A DNA stretch of 64,000 nucleotides, taken from Oscillospiraceae bacterium (GTDB taxonomy: Bacteria > Bacillota > Clostridia > Oscillospirales > CAG-272). Under the pieces are notes generated by a model. The model made no database searches. It was not told where the DNA came from and saw only the letters and a list, made by a program, of their open reading frames with translations. Location of the stretch: positions 16,193 to 80,192 of the forward strand of contig SVTJ01000009.1 of assembly GCA_015063845.1 (NCBI GenBank), read 5' to 3'. Made by a program: the position numbers and the translations under genes. Of the stretch, positions 34,056 through 43,477 are shown one piece after another; position 1 is the first letter of the stretch, and the number at the start of each line of letters is the position of its first letter.

Positions 34056-36236
34056 ATGGCTATTACATTCAACGAGCAAACAAAAACCTTTTACCTTGAC
34101 GGTAAGGATATGACCTATGCCTTTCGCATAACCGAATCGGGCTATCTCGCTCATCTTTGGTGCGGTTGTCCTATCGGTCATGACGACCTTTCCTATCATA
34201 ACGCGAGAGGAAGGATATCGTTTTGCGCTACGGCTCCAGGTGGAACGGTAACCAGCGCAAATGCTTACTATGTCTTCCACCCCGAAATATCCTTCTTCGG
34301 AACGAGCGACTACCGTGAGCCTTCCGTTCAGATACAGACTGCTGACGGCGACAGGCTCTGCGACCTTCTCTACAACTCCCACGAGATACTTCCCGCAAAG
34401 CCCGCCATAAACGGAATGCCCTCAATGAGAGGCGGAGAGACACTTGTCGTCCATCTCAAGGATGCTTACAGCGATTTTGGCGCAGACCTTTACTATACGG
34501 TCTACGACGACGCTTCCGTCGTTGCACGCAGAGTTGTTTTTGTAAACGGTACAGACCGTCCGATAAAGCTTCTCCGCGCTTATTCCTTCGCTTTTGGTCT
34601 TCCGGGTCAGGAATACGACGTTATGTCGCTTCAGGGCTCTTGGGCATGTGAGAGAAGCCCCGAGATAATTCCCATGCACCACGGTGTTGTCTCTATCGAC
34701 TCCAAGAGATGCACCTCGTCCGCAACGCTCAATCCCTTTATTGCTCTTATGACAAAGGGCGCGACCGAAACGACGGGACGCGTTATCGGTGTTAACCTTA
34801 TATACTCCTCCTCTTTTGTTCTCAAGGTCGAGGGCTCTTGCTTGGGTGACACAGTCGTAACGGGCGGTATAAACGATTTTGACTTTACTTGGAATCTCGG
34901 CGTTGGCGAGAGCTTTGAAACGCCCGAGGCTGTTATCGCCGTATCTCACGAGGGTCTCGGCGGAATGAGCCGCGCATTCCACGACGCATACAGAAATCAT
35001 CTTATTCCTAAAAAGAGAGTTTTTGAGAGCCGTCCCATCGTTATCAACAACTGGGAGGCTACTTACTTCAAGTTTGATACTGAAAAGCTCAAGGCTATCG
35101 TTGACGCTGTCGAGGGCACGGGCATTGATACACTCGTTCTTGACGACGGTTGGTTTGGCAAGCGCGACAACGACAAATCCGGACTTGGCGACTGGGTAGT
35201 CAACGAGCAAAAGCTTGAGGGCGGACTTAAGGCAATAATCGACCACACCCACTCCAAGGGAATGAAGTTCGGTCTTTGGTTTGAGCCTGAGATGATAAGC
35301 GAGGATTCGGATATATTCCGCGCTCATCCCGACTATGCGATAGGTAAGCCGGGGCGTCCGAGATGCTACTCGAGAACACAGTATATGATGGACCTCACCC
35401 GCAAGGATGTCCGTGATTATATCGTAAACTCCGTCAACAAGGTGCTTGCCGAGAACGATATTGACTACGTCAAGTGGGACTACAACAGAAACGTAACCGA
35501 TGCTTTCTCGGTTGAGCTTGAGCCCGAGAAGCAAATGGAATTTGCTCACCGCTACGTGCTTGGCGTATACGACCTCTTTGAGCGTATAGTCAACGCAAAT
35601 CCCAACGTATTCTTTGAGGGCTGCTCGGGTGGCGGCGCGCGCTTTGACGGCGGTGTGCTTGCATACTTCCCGCAGATATGGACGTCCGACGATACCGATG
35701 CCGAGGAGCGCACAAAGATACAGTACGGTACTTCCATGGTCTATCCCCTTTCTGCTATGAGCGCTCACGTATCCGCAGTTCCCAATCACCAGACCAACCG
35801 CATAACCTCTATGGCAACACGTGCGGATATTGCTCACCTCGGAGCTACGGGATACGAGCTTGACACGACCGAATTCACCGATGAGGACAGAGAGATGGTC
35901 AAGGCGCAGGTCGAGGAATATAAGATGCTCGAAGAGCTTATTCTTAAGGGTGACGTTTACCGTATCGACTCTCCCTTCAACAGCGGATTCTTTACTCAGG
36001 CAGTGGTCTCTAAGGATAAGTCAAGCGCAATGCTCACCGTTTACCGCAGACTTTCCGATCCCAATGCTGAGCGTCACAGAGTATGTCTTGCGGGTCTTGA
36101 CAAGGATAAGACCTATCATATCGAAGGTCTTGACATTACCGCAAAGGGCTCAACGCTTATGAACGTCGGTATAGTGATCCAATACGGCAAACGAGACTTC
36201 TGGTCTGAAACTTATATTGTTACAGAGGTCAAGTAA
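34056..36236 (+). CDS. Family GH36 alpha-galactosidase
   Basis: A 726-residue retaining alpha-galactosidase acting on raffinose-type or galactomannan oligosaccharides. An N-terminal beta-sandwich (1-330) is followed by the barrel, with LVLDDGWFGKRDNDKSGLGDW, KFGLWFEPEMISEDSDIF, the nucleophile Asp475 in VKWDYNRN, FEGCSGGGARFD, and the acid/base Asp545 in WTSDDTDA. A short C-terminal sandwich ends the protein. The catalytic spacing agrees with Geobacillus-type AgaB. No signal peptide, so cytoplasmic. Monocistronic, with its own promoter and terminator. The symbol aga/melA cannot be decided. Confidence 0.94.
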   Translation: MAITFNEQTKTFYLDGKDMTYAFRITESGYLAHLWCGCPIGHDDLSYHNARGRISFCATAPGGTVTSANAYYVFHPEISFFGTSDYREPSVQIQTADGDRLCDLLYNSHEILPAKPAINGMPSMRGGETLVVHLKDAYSDFGADLYYTVYDDASVVARRVVFVNGTDRPIKLLRAYSFAFGLPGQEYDVMSLQGSWACERSPEIIPMHHGVVSIDSKRCTSSATLNPFIALMTKGATETTGRVIGVNLIYSSSFVLKVEGSCLGDTVVTGGINDFDFTWNLGVGESFETPEAVIAVSHEGLGGMSRAFHDAYRNHLIPKKRVFESRPIVINNWEATYFKFDTEKLKAIVDAVEGTGIDTLVLDDGWFGKRDNDKSGLGDWVVNEQKLEGGLKAIIDHTHSKGMKFGLWFEPEMISEDSDIFRAHPDYAIGKPGRPRCYSRTQYMMDLTRKDVRDYIVNSVNKVLAENDIDYVKWDYNRNVTDAFSVELEPEKQMEFAHRYVLGVYDLFERIVNANPNVFFEGCSGGGARFDGGVLAYFPQIWTSDDTDAEERTKIQYGTSMVYPLSAMSAHVSAVPNHQTNRITSMATRADIAHLGATGYELDTTEFTDEDREMVKAQVEEYKMLEELILKGDVYRIDSPFNSGFFTQAVVSKDKSSAMLTVYRRLSDPNAERHRVCLAGLDKDKTYHIEGLDITAKGSTLMNVGIVIQYGKRDFWSETYIVTEVK

Positions 36237-36241
36237 AAATA

Positions 36242-36276
36242 AAAACAGCCGCACGCTCGTGCGGCTGTTTTGTTTT
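36242..36276 (+). terminator. Terminator of the alpha-galactosidase gene
   Basis: AAAACAGCCGCAC and GTGCGGCTGTTTT pair around GCTC and are followed by GTTTT. Confidence 0.9.
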
Positions 36277-36328
36277 ATCTCCAAATTAGGATTTGTTTTC
36301 AAAAAACTCATTTATTTTTTCTAAGCTC

Positions 36329-36357
36329 TTGAAAAGAAAAAAGATTAGTTGTATAAT
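36329..36357 (+). promoter_or_regulatory. Sigma-A promoter of the fumC-malic enzyme operon
   Basis: TTGAAA (36329-36334), 17-bp spacer, TATAAT (36352-36357). Confidence 0.78.
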
Positions 36358-36399
36358 ATAATATGTTATTATGTATATGTATCACACGCGAGGTGAATT

Positions 36400-37776
36400 A
36401 TGGAATATAGAATAGAGCACGACTCTATGGGCGAGATACGCGTTGGGGCGGACAAGCTCTGGGGTGCGCAGACACAGCGCAGCCTCGAAAACTTCAAAAT
36501 AGGTGTGGGTACGGACACTATGCCCACCGAAATAATACACGCCTTCGGCATTCTCAAAAAGGCGGCAGCCATAGCAAACGCAAAGCTTCGTCCCGAGAAA
36601 ATGACCGAACAAAAGCTCGCGGCTATCTCTACCGCATGCGATGAGGTGATCTCGGGCGCTCTCGCATCTCACTTCCCTCTCGTCGTTTTCCAGACGGGTA
36701 GCGGAACACAGTCGAATATGAACGCTAACGAGGTGATAGCAAACAGAGCAAATCAAATACTCGGCAAAGCTTTGCTTCATCCAAATGACGACGTGAATAT
36801 GTCACAGTCCTCTAACGACACCTTCCCCACAGCTATGCACGTAGCCGCAGTAGTGGCAATAAAGCAACGCCTTCTGCCCTCGCTCGATGCTCTCATAAAT
36901 ACACTCATACGTCTCGAGGCGGAAAATGAGGGAGTGGTAAAGAGCGGAAGAACACATCTTCAGGACGCAACGCCTATAAGCTTCTCTCAGGAGATATCGG
37001 GCTGGCGCGCGTCGCTCGTGCGTGACCGTGAGCTTATCGAGTGCTCCCTGTCTCCCCTTTGCGAGCTCGCGCTCGGCGGCACGGCAGTGGGCACGGGACT
37101 TAATGCGCCAATAGGCTTTGATACGGCAGTTGCCGAGGAGATATCAAGCATCACGGGATATAAATTTATCACTGCATCAAATAAATTCCACGCGCTCACT
37201 TCAAAAGACGAGCTCGTGTTCGCTCACGGCGCTCTCAAGGCGCTTGCGGCAGATATGATGAAGATAGCGAACGACGTCCGTTGGCTGGCGTCAGGTCCTC
37301 GTGTGGGGCTTGGGGAGATAAGCATTCCCGAGAACGAGCCCGGGTCGTCAATAATGCCCGGTAAGGTCAATCCCACGCAATGCGAGGCGGTAACTATGGT
37401 TGCAGTTCAGGTCATCGCAAACGACGTAGCGGTTGGTATGAGCGCGTCGCAAGGCAACTTTGAGCTCAACGTATTTATGCCCGTTTGCATATCTAACTTT
37501 TTGCAGTCTGTAAGACTTCTCGCCGACGCAATAGCTTCTTTTGATAAGAACTGCGCTTCGGGTATCGTCGCAAACAGACAAAAGATGCACGATAATCTCC
37601 ACAATTCTCTTATGCTCGTGACCGCACTCAATCCGTATATCGGATACGAGAATGCCGCAAAGGTAGCAAAGCTTGCGTATGCCGAGGGTATTTCCCTGCG
37701 AGAGGCGTGCCTTAAGCTCGGTCTTATGAGCGAAGAGCAGTTTGACAGCGTTTTCAAGCCCGAACAAATGATTTAA
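36400..37776 (+). CDS. fumC: Class II fumarate hydratase
   Basis: Homotetrameric, iron-independent fumarase of 458 residues, interconverting fumarate and L-malate. The superfamily regions are TGSGTQSNMNANEVIANRA, SGRTHLQDATPISFSQE and the signature SSIMPGKVNPTQCE starting at Ser316. GAGGTGAATT is the RBS. It is directly followed, 10 nt later, by a malic enzyme gene, which suggests fumarate to malate to pyruvate flux in fermentation or amino-acid use. Confidence 0.96.
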   Translation: MEYRIEHDSMGEIRVGADKLWGAQTQRSLENFKIGVGTDTMPTEIIHAFGILKKAAAIANAKLRPEKMTEQKLAAISTACDEVISGALASHFPLVVFQTGSGTQSNMNANEVIANRANQILGKALLHPNDDVNMSQSSNDTFPTAMHVAAVVAIKQRLLPSLDALINTLIRLEAENEGVVKSGRTHLQDATPISFSQEISGWRASLVRDRELIECSLSPLCELALGGTAVGTGLNAPIGFDTAVAEEISSITGYKFITASNKFHALTSKDELVFAHGALKALAADMMKIANDVRWLASGPRVGLGEISIPENEPGSSIMPGKVNPTQCEAVTMVAVQVIANDVAVGMSASQGNFELNVFMPVCISNFLQSVRLLADAIASFDKNCASGIVANRQKMHDNLHNSLMLVTALNPYIGYENAAKVAKLAYAEGISLREACLKLGLMSEEQFDSVFKPEQMI

Positions 37777-37786
37777 GGAACTTTAT

Positions 37787-38965
37787 ATGGATATAAGAAA
37801 GCAATCACTCAAAAAGCATTACGAATGGGGCGGCAAGATAGAGGTCGTCAGTCGCTGCAAGATAGAAGATAGACAAGACCTTTCCCTTGCATACACCCCC
37901 GGTGTCGCAGAGCCGTGTCTTGAAATAAACAAGGATATAAACAAGTCGTACGAGCTCACAAGGAGATCAAATCTTGTGGCTGTCGTGACGGACGGTACGG
38001 CAGTGCTGGGGCTCGGCGATATAGGACCTGAGGCAGGAATGCCCGTTATGGAAGGCAAGTGCGCTCTTTTCAAGGAGTTTGCGGACGTTGACGCATTTCC
38101 TATCTGCGTACGCTCAAAGGACGTCGACGAGATAGTAAGAACGGTATATCTTATCTCGGGCAGCTTCGGCGGAATAAATCTTGAAGACATAAGCGCGCCT
38201 CGATGCTTTGAGATAGAGAAAAAGCTCAAGGAGATATGCGACATTCCCGTATTTCACGATGACCAGCACGGAACTGCGATAGTCGTTGCGGCGGCGCTTC
38301 TCAATGCGCTCAAGATAGTCAAAAAAGATATCGGCAAGGTACGTGTCGTTATAAACGGAGCGGGCAGCGCAGGCTGCGCTATCGGAAAGCACCTTTTGAA
38401 TATGGGTGTAAAAGACCTAATTATGGTCGACCGCTTTGGCATTATTTGCGAGGGAGACAGTCAGCTCAACGAGGCTCACCGCGAAATAGCCGCTCTTACG
38501 AACAAAGAGCATTTGGTCGGAACTCTTGCAGATGCCATGAACGGTGCTGACGTGTTTATCGGAGTATCCGCTCCGAATATCGTCAGCGAGGATATGGTGC
38601 GCTCAATGGCTTCCGACGCAATAGTGTTCCCTATGGCAAACCCCACACCCGAGATAATGCCCGACAAGGCACTCGCCGCAGGTGCGAGAATAGTCGGCAC
38701 GGGTCGCTCCGATTTTCCAAACCAGATAAACAACGTGCTTGCATTCCCAGGTATTTTCCGCGGCGCGCTCGATTGCAGAGCATCGTGCATAAACGAGGAG
38801 ATGAAGGTGGCAACGTCTTACGCGCTTGCTTCGCTTATACCCGAGGATGAGCTCAGAGAGGACAATATAATCGCTCCCGCGCTTGACAAACGTGTGGCGG
38901 CGGTAGTTGCAAAGGCTGTTATAGATGCCGCGCACAAAACCGATGTTGCAAGAAAGGATGTATAA
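37787..38965 (+). CDS. NAD(P)-dependent malic enzyme (malate to pyruvate)
   Basis: A 392-residue short-form bacterial malic enzyme. The substrate segment is LSLAYTPGVAEPCLEI, with PVMEGKCALFKEFADVDAFPICV, LEDISAPRCFEIEKKL and FHDDQHGTAIVVAAALLNAL containing the metal ligands. The Rossmann motif is INGAGSAGCAIG. The coenzyme cannot be settled by eye. It sits 10 nt after fumC and 2 nt before the first PHP gene, so translation is probably coupled. Confidence 0.94.
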   Translation: MDIRKQSLKKHYEWGGKIEVVSRCKIEDRQDLSLAYTPGVAEPCLEINKDINKSYELTRRSNLVAVVTDGTAVLGLGDIGPEAGMPVMEGKCALFKEFADVDAFPICVRSKDVDEIVRTVYLISGSFGGINLEDISAPRCFEIEKKLKEICDIPVFHDDQHGTAIVVAAALLNALKIVKKDIGKVRVVINGAGSAGCAIGKHLLNMGVKDLIMVDRFGIICEGDSQLNEAHREIAALTNKEHLVGTLADAMNGADVFIGVSAPNIVSEDMVRSMASDAIVFPMANPTPEIMPDKALAAGARIVGTGRSDFPNQINNVLAFPGIFRGALDCRASCINEEMKVATSYALASLIPEDELREDNIIAPALDKRVAAVVAKAVIDAAHKTDVARKDV

Positions 38966-38967
38966 CT

Positions 38968-39696
38968 ATGAATTTCAAAGAACTTGTCGCTGAATATGCT
39001 TACAAGACAGAGCTTCACTCTCACACCTATCCCGTAAGCGCTTGCGGTCAGGTGCTCGCAGAGGACAGCGTTAAGATACACCGTGATGCGGGGGTAAGCA
39101 CGCTGGTCATCACCAATCACTTGACCGATTATCACCTTGTCGGAAGAACGACTGCCGAGGTCGCCGAGTATTACGTTTCCGACTACTACAAGGCGCTTGA
39201 GGCGGCAAAGGGCACGGATATGTGCGTAGCGCTCGGCTGTGAGCTTAAATTCGAGGGTACAAAAAACGATTATCTCATCTATGGCATCTGCCCTGACGAT
39301 ATTGAGAAGATAGTTTCGTATATTCCACGCAGTATTGAGGAGTTTTACAGAGACTTCAAAAATGACAAAAACGTAATAATCCACGCGCACCCCAGACGCG
39401 CGAATATGGACCCTACACCTTACGGATACGTTGACGGACTTGAGGTATTCAATATGCACCCCGGACTCGAGGCAAAGATAGTATATACCGCAAAGGACGC
39501 AAAAGACAGAGGGCTTCTCGTGACGGGCGGCAGCGATTTCCACGTTTGTCACTCAACCCTTACAAAGCAGGCTAACTGCCTTATGCGTACAAAGCATCAG
39601 CTTCGCGACTCGTACGACGTAGCCGAGGCGATAAAATCCAAAGATGTGATATTCGATATATTCGGAAATATAATACTTCCCTATTTTCAGGCTTAA
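38968..39696 (+). CDS. PHP-domain metal-dependent phosphoesterase-like protein (first of two)
   Basis: A 242-residue PHP-domain protein. Metal motif 1 is ELHSHT (His17, His19), followed by ITNHLTDYH, ALGCELKFEG, VIIHAHPRR and the C-terminal VTGGSDFHVC, which supply the remaining ligands. The ligand set looks complete, so it should be an active hydrolase. It shares about half of its residues with the next gene by eye. The substrate is unknown. Its place directly after malic enzyme is conserved only as far as this window shows. Confidence 0.88.
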   Translation: MNFKELVAEYAYKTELHSHTYPVSACGQVLAEDSVKIHRDAGVSTLVITNHLTDYHLVGRTTAEVAEYYVSDYYKALEAAKGTDMCVALGCELKFEGTKNDYLIYGICPDDIEKIVSYIPRSIEEFYRDFKNDKNVIIHAHPRRANMDPTPYGYVDGLEVFNMHPGLEAKIVYTAKDAKDRGLLVTGGSDFHVCHSTLTKQANCLMRTKHQLRDSYDVAEAIKSKDVIFDIFGNIILPYFQA

Positions 39697-39708
39697 CGCG
39701 AGGTAAAA

Positions 39709-40425
39709 ATGGACTTCAGAAAAATTTTAGAGGAATACTCATACAAGACAGAGCTTCACGCTCACACCAGCCCCGTCAGTAACTGCGGAAAGCTCCCTGC
39801 CGCTTTTGACGCGAAGCTTTACGCAAAGATCGGCTGTAATACTCTCACTATAACCAATCATATGGACCCCGACAAGTACAGAAGATTTCCCAATCCCGCA
39901 GATCTTGCAGAGTTCTATCTTTCGGACTACTACAAAGCAAAGGAAGCGGCAGATGGCACGGGAATGAGCGTTGCTCTCGGTGTTGAGATACGCTTTGTGG
40001 GCACGATAAACGACTACCTCGTTTACGGCATCTCTCCCGAGGACGTTGAGGAGATAGCAACCTACCTGCCGCTTGGTATCGAGGCGTTTTATAAGGGCTT
40101 CAAGAATAATAAGAACGTAATTATCCACGCTCATCCCTTCCGCAACGGAATGGAGCCTACTCCTCTCGGATACGTTGACGGCATCGAAAGTCTCAATCTC
40201 CACCCCTCTCCCAACTCCCGTGTCGGTATCGCAGCACGCTTCGCACGTGATAACGATCTGCTCGTTACTGCCGGAAGTGACTTCCACGACCCCGATAGAA
40301 TGGCTATGGGACTTATGAGAACAAAGACGCAGATGCGTGACTCCTTTGATATCGCAGAGGCTATAAAGTCACGCGACGTGGTGTTCGATATGTCGGGACA
40401 CATAGTTATCCCCTACCTCTACTGA
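39709..40425 (+). CDS. PHP-domain metal-dependent phosphoesterase-like protein (second of two)
   Basis: A 238-residue tandem paralogue of the preceding gene, with motif ELHAHTSPVSNCGKL, ITNHMDPDK, ALGVEIRFVG, VIIHAHPFRNG and VTAGSDFHDPD. All PHP metal ligands appear present. The DNA is more T/C-biased than its neighbour, and the C-terminus is shorter. GAGG lies before the ATG. A recent but diverged duplication is the simplest explanation. Confidence 0.88.
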   Translation: MDFRKILEEYSYKTELHAHTSPVSNCGKLPAAFDAKLYAKIGCNTLTITNHMDPDKYRRFPNPADLAEFYLSDYYKAKEAADGTGMSVALGVEIRFVGTINDYLVYGISPEDVEEIATYLPLGIEAFYKGFKNNKNVIIHAHPFRNGMEPTPLGYVDGIESLNLHPSPNSRVGIAARFARDNDLLVTAGSDFHDPDRMAMGLMRTKTQMRDSFDIAEAIKSRDVVFDMSGHIVIPYLY

Positions 40426-40440
40426 TAAAGGAGCTTAAAT

Positions 40441-40713
40441 ATGGCTAAGAAGTATTTTTGGGAAATAAAAGAGGTCACTGAGGAAAACGCAGAGGTCACT
40501 CACAGCGTTTCTCTCGTTTGCTCTGCTATTTCGGGAAAGGCTATCATTACCATTGACGGCGATGAATACAATATAAGCGTAAAGCCGTTCTCGCTTAAGG
40601 GCACAAACCAGATGTTCCGTCTTGGAGAAATGGCTGCTTTGATAGATTTCCCCAAAAAGGGAGAGCCCCGCATAATCATTGACGGAGAGGCTGTCGAGGC
40701 AAGCAAGAGCTAA
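40441..40713 (+). CDS. Small beta-rich protein of unknown function
   Basis: Ninety residues, with repeated beta-strand patterns around Asp-Gly turns (KAIITIDGDEYNISVKPFSL, PRIIIDGEAVE). GGAGC lies 7 nt before the ATG, and it follows the second PHP gene by 15 nt, so it is the last gene of the fumC operon. No cysteine pair, signal peptide or membrane segment that suggests a function. Family not recognised. Confidence 0.75.
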   Translation: MAKKYFWEIKEVTEENAEVTHSVSLVCSAISGKAIITIDGDEYNISVKPFSLKGTNQMFRLGEMAALIDFPKKGEPRIIIDGEAVEASKS

Positions 40714-40753
40714 AAAAACAAATATTCCCCATAAATCGAGGCGGAATACAATT

Positions 40754-40785
40754 AAACGGTTGAGTAGTTTACTCAACCGTTTTTT
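40754..40785 (+). terminator. Terminator of the fumC-PHP operon
   Basis: AAACGGTTGAGTA and TACTCAACCGTTT pair perfectly around GTT, then TTT. Confidence 0.92.
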
Positions 40786-40806
40786 CATATCATTAATAAA
40801 TTGGTG

Positions 40807-40835
40807 TTGGAATAGTCACATTTTGGGTGTATAAT
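40807..40835 (+). promoter_or_regulatory. Sigma-A promoter of the ymfF-ymfH-lgt-folD operon
   Basis: TTGGAA (40807-40812), 17-bp spacer, TATAAT (40830-40835). Confidence 0.75.
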
Positions 40836-40875
40836 TATACTGTATTATTATAATTGATCGGAGAAAGACCTTTCG

Positions 40876-42171
40876 ATGATACCAAAAAAGTATACCGTAG
40901 CTGATAATATTCGGCTATCCTACATACAAACAGATAAATTCAAGGCAGAGGCACTGACGGTATCTCTCGATATGCCGCTGACACCCGAGAACTACGTTCT
41001 CTCACACGTGCTGTGTATCGCGCTCGGCAGAGGCTGCGAGCGTCTTCCCTCTATTGCCGACATCAACCGTGAGCTTGACGAGCTGTATTCGTCAACTCTT
41101 TCCTTTAACACGACCACAAGAGGAGATAATCTCTCGGTGTGCCTTTGCGCGGATATGATAAGCAATAAATTCGTCACCGACGGTACAGACGTTCTGCGCG
41201 GTGTTCTGCACACAGGAGCAGATATGCTTATGCGCCCTTTGCTCCGTGACGGTGTTTTTCTGCCCGACACCGTGGAAAAGGTCAAGATATCATTTCTCGA
41301 CCACGTAAAGTCAATAAAGAACTATCCAAAGCTATACGCGTCCGCAAGGCTCGGTGAGCTTATGGACAGAAATTGCGATAACAACATAACGCTTGAATAC
41401 GTACTTGAAGCTACCAAAAAAGTTGACGCGGCAATGCTCTCCACCTTTTACACGAGCCTTATTTCCGACTGCTCGATGAACGTGTTTTACGTCGGGTCTC
41501 AGTCGCAAGAGCAGGTTATACACGCGCTTACCGACGCCTTTGCGGGATTTATCGGAGTGTCTAAAGCTCCCCCGATAATGCCGCGCATAAAGACACCAAC
41601 TGAATATATCAGCGTTACCGAGGATATGCCACTTAAGCAAGGCACGCTTGCTATGGGCTTCCGCACGGGAGCGGGAGTTCCCGAGAACACCGACACTGTA
41701 CTCACAGTATTGAACGAGATATTCGGCGGCTCAGCGGCATCAAAGCTTTTCCTCAATGTGAGAGAAAGAATGAGCCTTTGCTACTATTGCGGCTCAAAGG
41801 TGAGCCTGCTGTCGGGAAATATGAGTGTCCGCTCGGGACTTGATAATTCAAACAAGGATATCGCCGCTGAGGAGATACTTCGCCAGCTTTCACTTATTGC
41901 CAAGGGTGAGGTCAGCGAAAAGGAAATGATAGCGGCAAGACAAAGCATTGAATACACCTATTCGCAAATATACGATTCGCCGCGCGCACTTCAAAACTTC
42001 TATCTTGAGGGTGAGCTGTTCGGTATTGCGGAAACGGTTGAGGAGCACAAGCAAAAATTGCTTGCGGTAAGTGCTGAGGACGTTTGCCGCTTGGCGCAAA
42101 ATACCGTTCACGACACGGTGTTTTACATTCACGGAACAAGCACGGAAAGTGAGGACGAAGACGATGAATAA
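40876..42171 (+). CDS. M16-family peptidase-like protein, inactive partner (YmfF/YfmF type)
   Basis: A 431-residue member of the insulinase-like M16 family. The zinc motif HxxEH is missing: the corresponding region reads VLCIALGRGCERLP. The C-terminal half still has the substrate-binding segment NVRERMSLCYYCGSKV. In Bacillus the paired YmfF/YmfH proteins form one heterodimer; in related genera they are annotated as associated with EF-P 5-aminopentanol modification. The following gene carries the zinc motif, which fits an inactive/active subunit pair. Their stop/start codons overlap by 8 nt. Confidence 0.86.
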   Translation: MIPKKYTVADNIRLSYIQTDKFKAEALTVSLDMPLTPENYVLSHVLCIALGRGCERLPSIADINRELDELYSSTLSFNTTTRGDNLSVCLCADMISNKFVTDGTDVLRGVLHTGADMLMRPLLRDGVFLPDTVEKVKISFLDHVKSIKNYPKLYASARLGELMDRNCDNNITLEYVLEATKKVDAAMLSTFYTSLISDCSMNVFYVGSQSQEQVIHALTDAFAGFIGVSKAPPIMPRIKTPTEYISVTEDMPLKQGTLAMGFRTGAGVPENTDTVLTVLNEIFGGSAASKLFLNVRERMSLCYYCGSKVSLLSGNMSVRSGLDNSNKDIAAEEILRQLSLIAKGEVSEKEMIAARQSIEYTYSQIYDSPRALQNFYLEGELFGIAETVEEHKQKLLAVSAEDVCRLAQNTVHDTVFYIHGTSTESEDEDDE

Positions 42172-43465
42172 TTACACGTCCGAACGCTTCGAAAGCGCGC
42201 TTCTCGGGGAGCATTATCAAAAGATAGACCACCCCTCGGGACTTTCGATATACGTATTTCCAAAGAAAATGTCAGCGACCTATGCCCTGTTCGGCACAAA
42301 ATACGGCTCGATAAACAACGTTTTTCGCCCGTTCGACAAGGACTGCGACGTCACAGTTCCCGACGGAATAGCGCATTTTCTCGAGCATAAGCTGTTCTTC
42401 AACGAGGACGGAAGCGACTCCTTCGAGCGCTTCACCGCACTCGGCGCTGACGCAAACGCATATACCACGTTTGATAAGACAGTGTATCTCTTCAGTTGCA
42501 CGCACAACCTTGATGCGTCTCTTGAAGAGCTGGTGACCTTTGTCACGCACCCCTATTTCACCGACGAATCGGTAAAAAAGGAGATCGGCATAATCGCTGA
42601 GGAGATAAAGATGTATGAGGACAATCCCTCTAACAGATGCTTTTACGGCATGCTTGAGGGAATGTATAAGAGCCACAGCGTAAAGCGGAATATTTGCGGA
42701 AGCGAAAAGTCTATAAAGCAGATAACGCCAGAGCTTCTTTACGGTTGCTACAATGCCTTCTATCGCCTTGACAATATGGCACTTGTCATATGCGGAGACG
42801 TGGACGCAAAGAGCGTGCTCCGTATCGTCGACCCATTGTTGCCCAAGTCTTCTACGGGCAGACCCACACTTTGCATAAACGAAAACGAAGCAGAGGAAAG
42901 AGAGGCGTATATGCCGCTCGTTGAGCAGAAGATGCAGGTGGCAAAACCGCTTTTTGACATCGGATTCAAGGACGTTGATATCTCGTCCGATCCCCGTCAA
43001 AGGCTCAAAAAATGTATAACTATGGCGATAATCAACGACGTTCTGTTCGCAAAATCGGGAAGCTTATATTCCTCTTTGCTTGACCGTCGCTTGATATCCC
43101 CCAACATCTCTTGCGTTTACAACATCTGTCACAGCTTTGCCTTCAACAACGTCTCGGGCGAGGCTGACGACCCGAAGCTTGTATGCGAGGAGATACTCAA
43201 ATATATCGACAGCGTACGTGAGCGCGGCATCGAAATCGCGGATTTCGAGCGCACAAAAAAGGTCATGTACGCGGAATGGGTGATGTCCTTTGACTCCACC
43301 GAGGATATCGCAAACGAGCTGTTCAACTCGATCTGCGAGGGCTCAGAATTTTTTGACTACGCCGACGTTCTCAATGAGATAACGCTCGAAGATGTCAACG
43401 AGCTGCTCCGTCACTCGTTTGACAAAACAACAATGACACTTTCAATCATCAATCCTTTAGAATAA
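42164..43465 (+). CDS. M16-family zinc metallopeptidase (YmfH type)
   Basis: A 433-residue M16 protease with the inverted zinc motif HFLEH in GIAHFLEHKLFFNEDG, and downstream acidic residues in EEIKMYEDNPSN. The C-terminal domain has the RRLISPNISCVYNI segment. The ATG at 42164 lies inside the end of ymfF, with GAAAGTGAGG upstream, and is preferred to an in-frame upstream extension antisense to no gene but within ymfF. It probably forms the active half of the YmfF/YmfH complex. Confidence 0.88.
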   Translation: MNNYTSERFESALLGEHYQKIDHPSGLSIYVFPKKMSATYALFGTKYGSINNVFRPFDKDCDVTVPDGIAHFLEHKLFFNEDGSDSFERFTALGADANAYTTFDKTVYLFSCTHNLDASLEELVTFVTHPYFTDESVKKEIGIIAEEIKMYEDNPSNRCFYGMLEGMYKSHSVKRNICGSEKSIKQITPELLYGCYNAFYRLDNMALVICGDVDAKSVLRIVDPLLPKSSTGRPTLCINENEAEEREAYMPLVEQKMQVAKPLFDIGFKDVDISSDPRQRLKKCITMAIINDVLFAKSGSLYSSLLDRRLISPNISCVYNICHSFAFNNVSGEADDPKLVCEEILKYIDSVRERGIEIADFERTKKVMYAEWVMSFDSTEDIANELFNSICEGSEFFDYADVLNEITLEDVNELLRHSFDKTTMTLSIINPLE

Positions 43466-43477
43466 GAGAGGTATTTT

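Noticed and set aside
34422..35837. A 471-codon open frame antisense to the alpha-galactosidase gene
   Set aside because: The plus-strand GH36 protein has intact catalytic motifs; the antisense product resembles nothing and lacks start signals.
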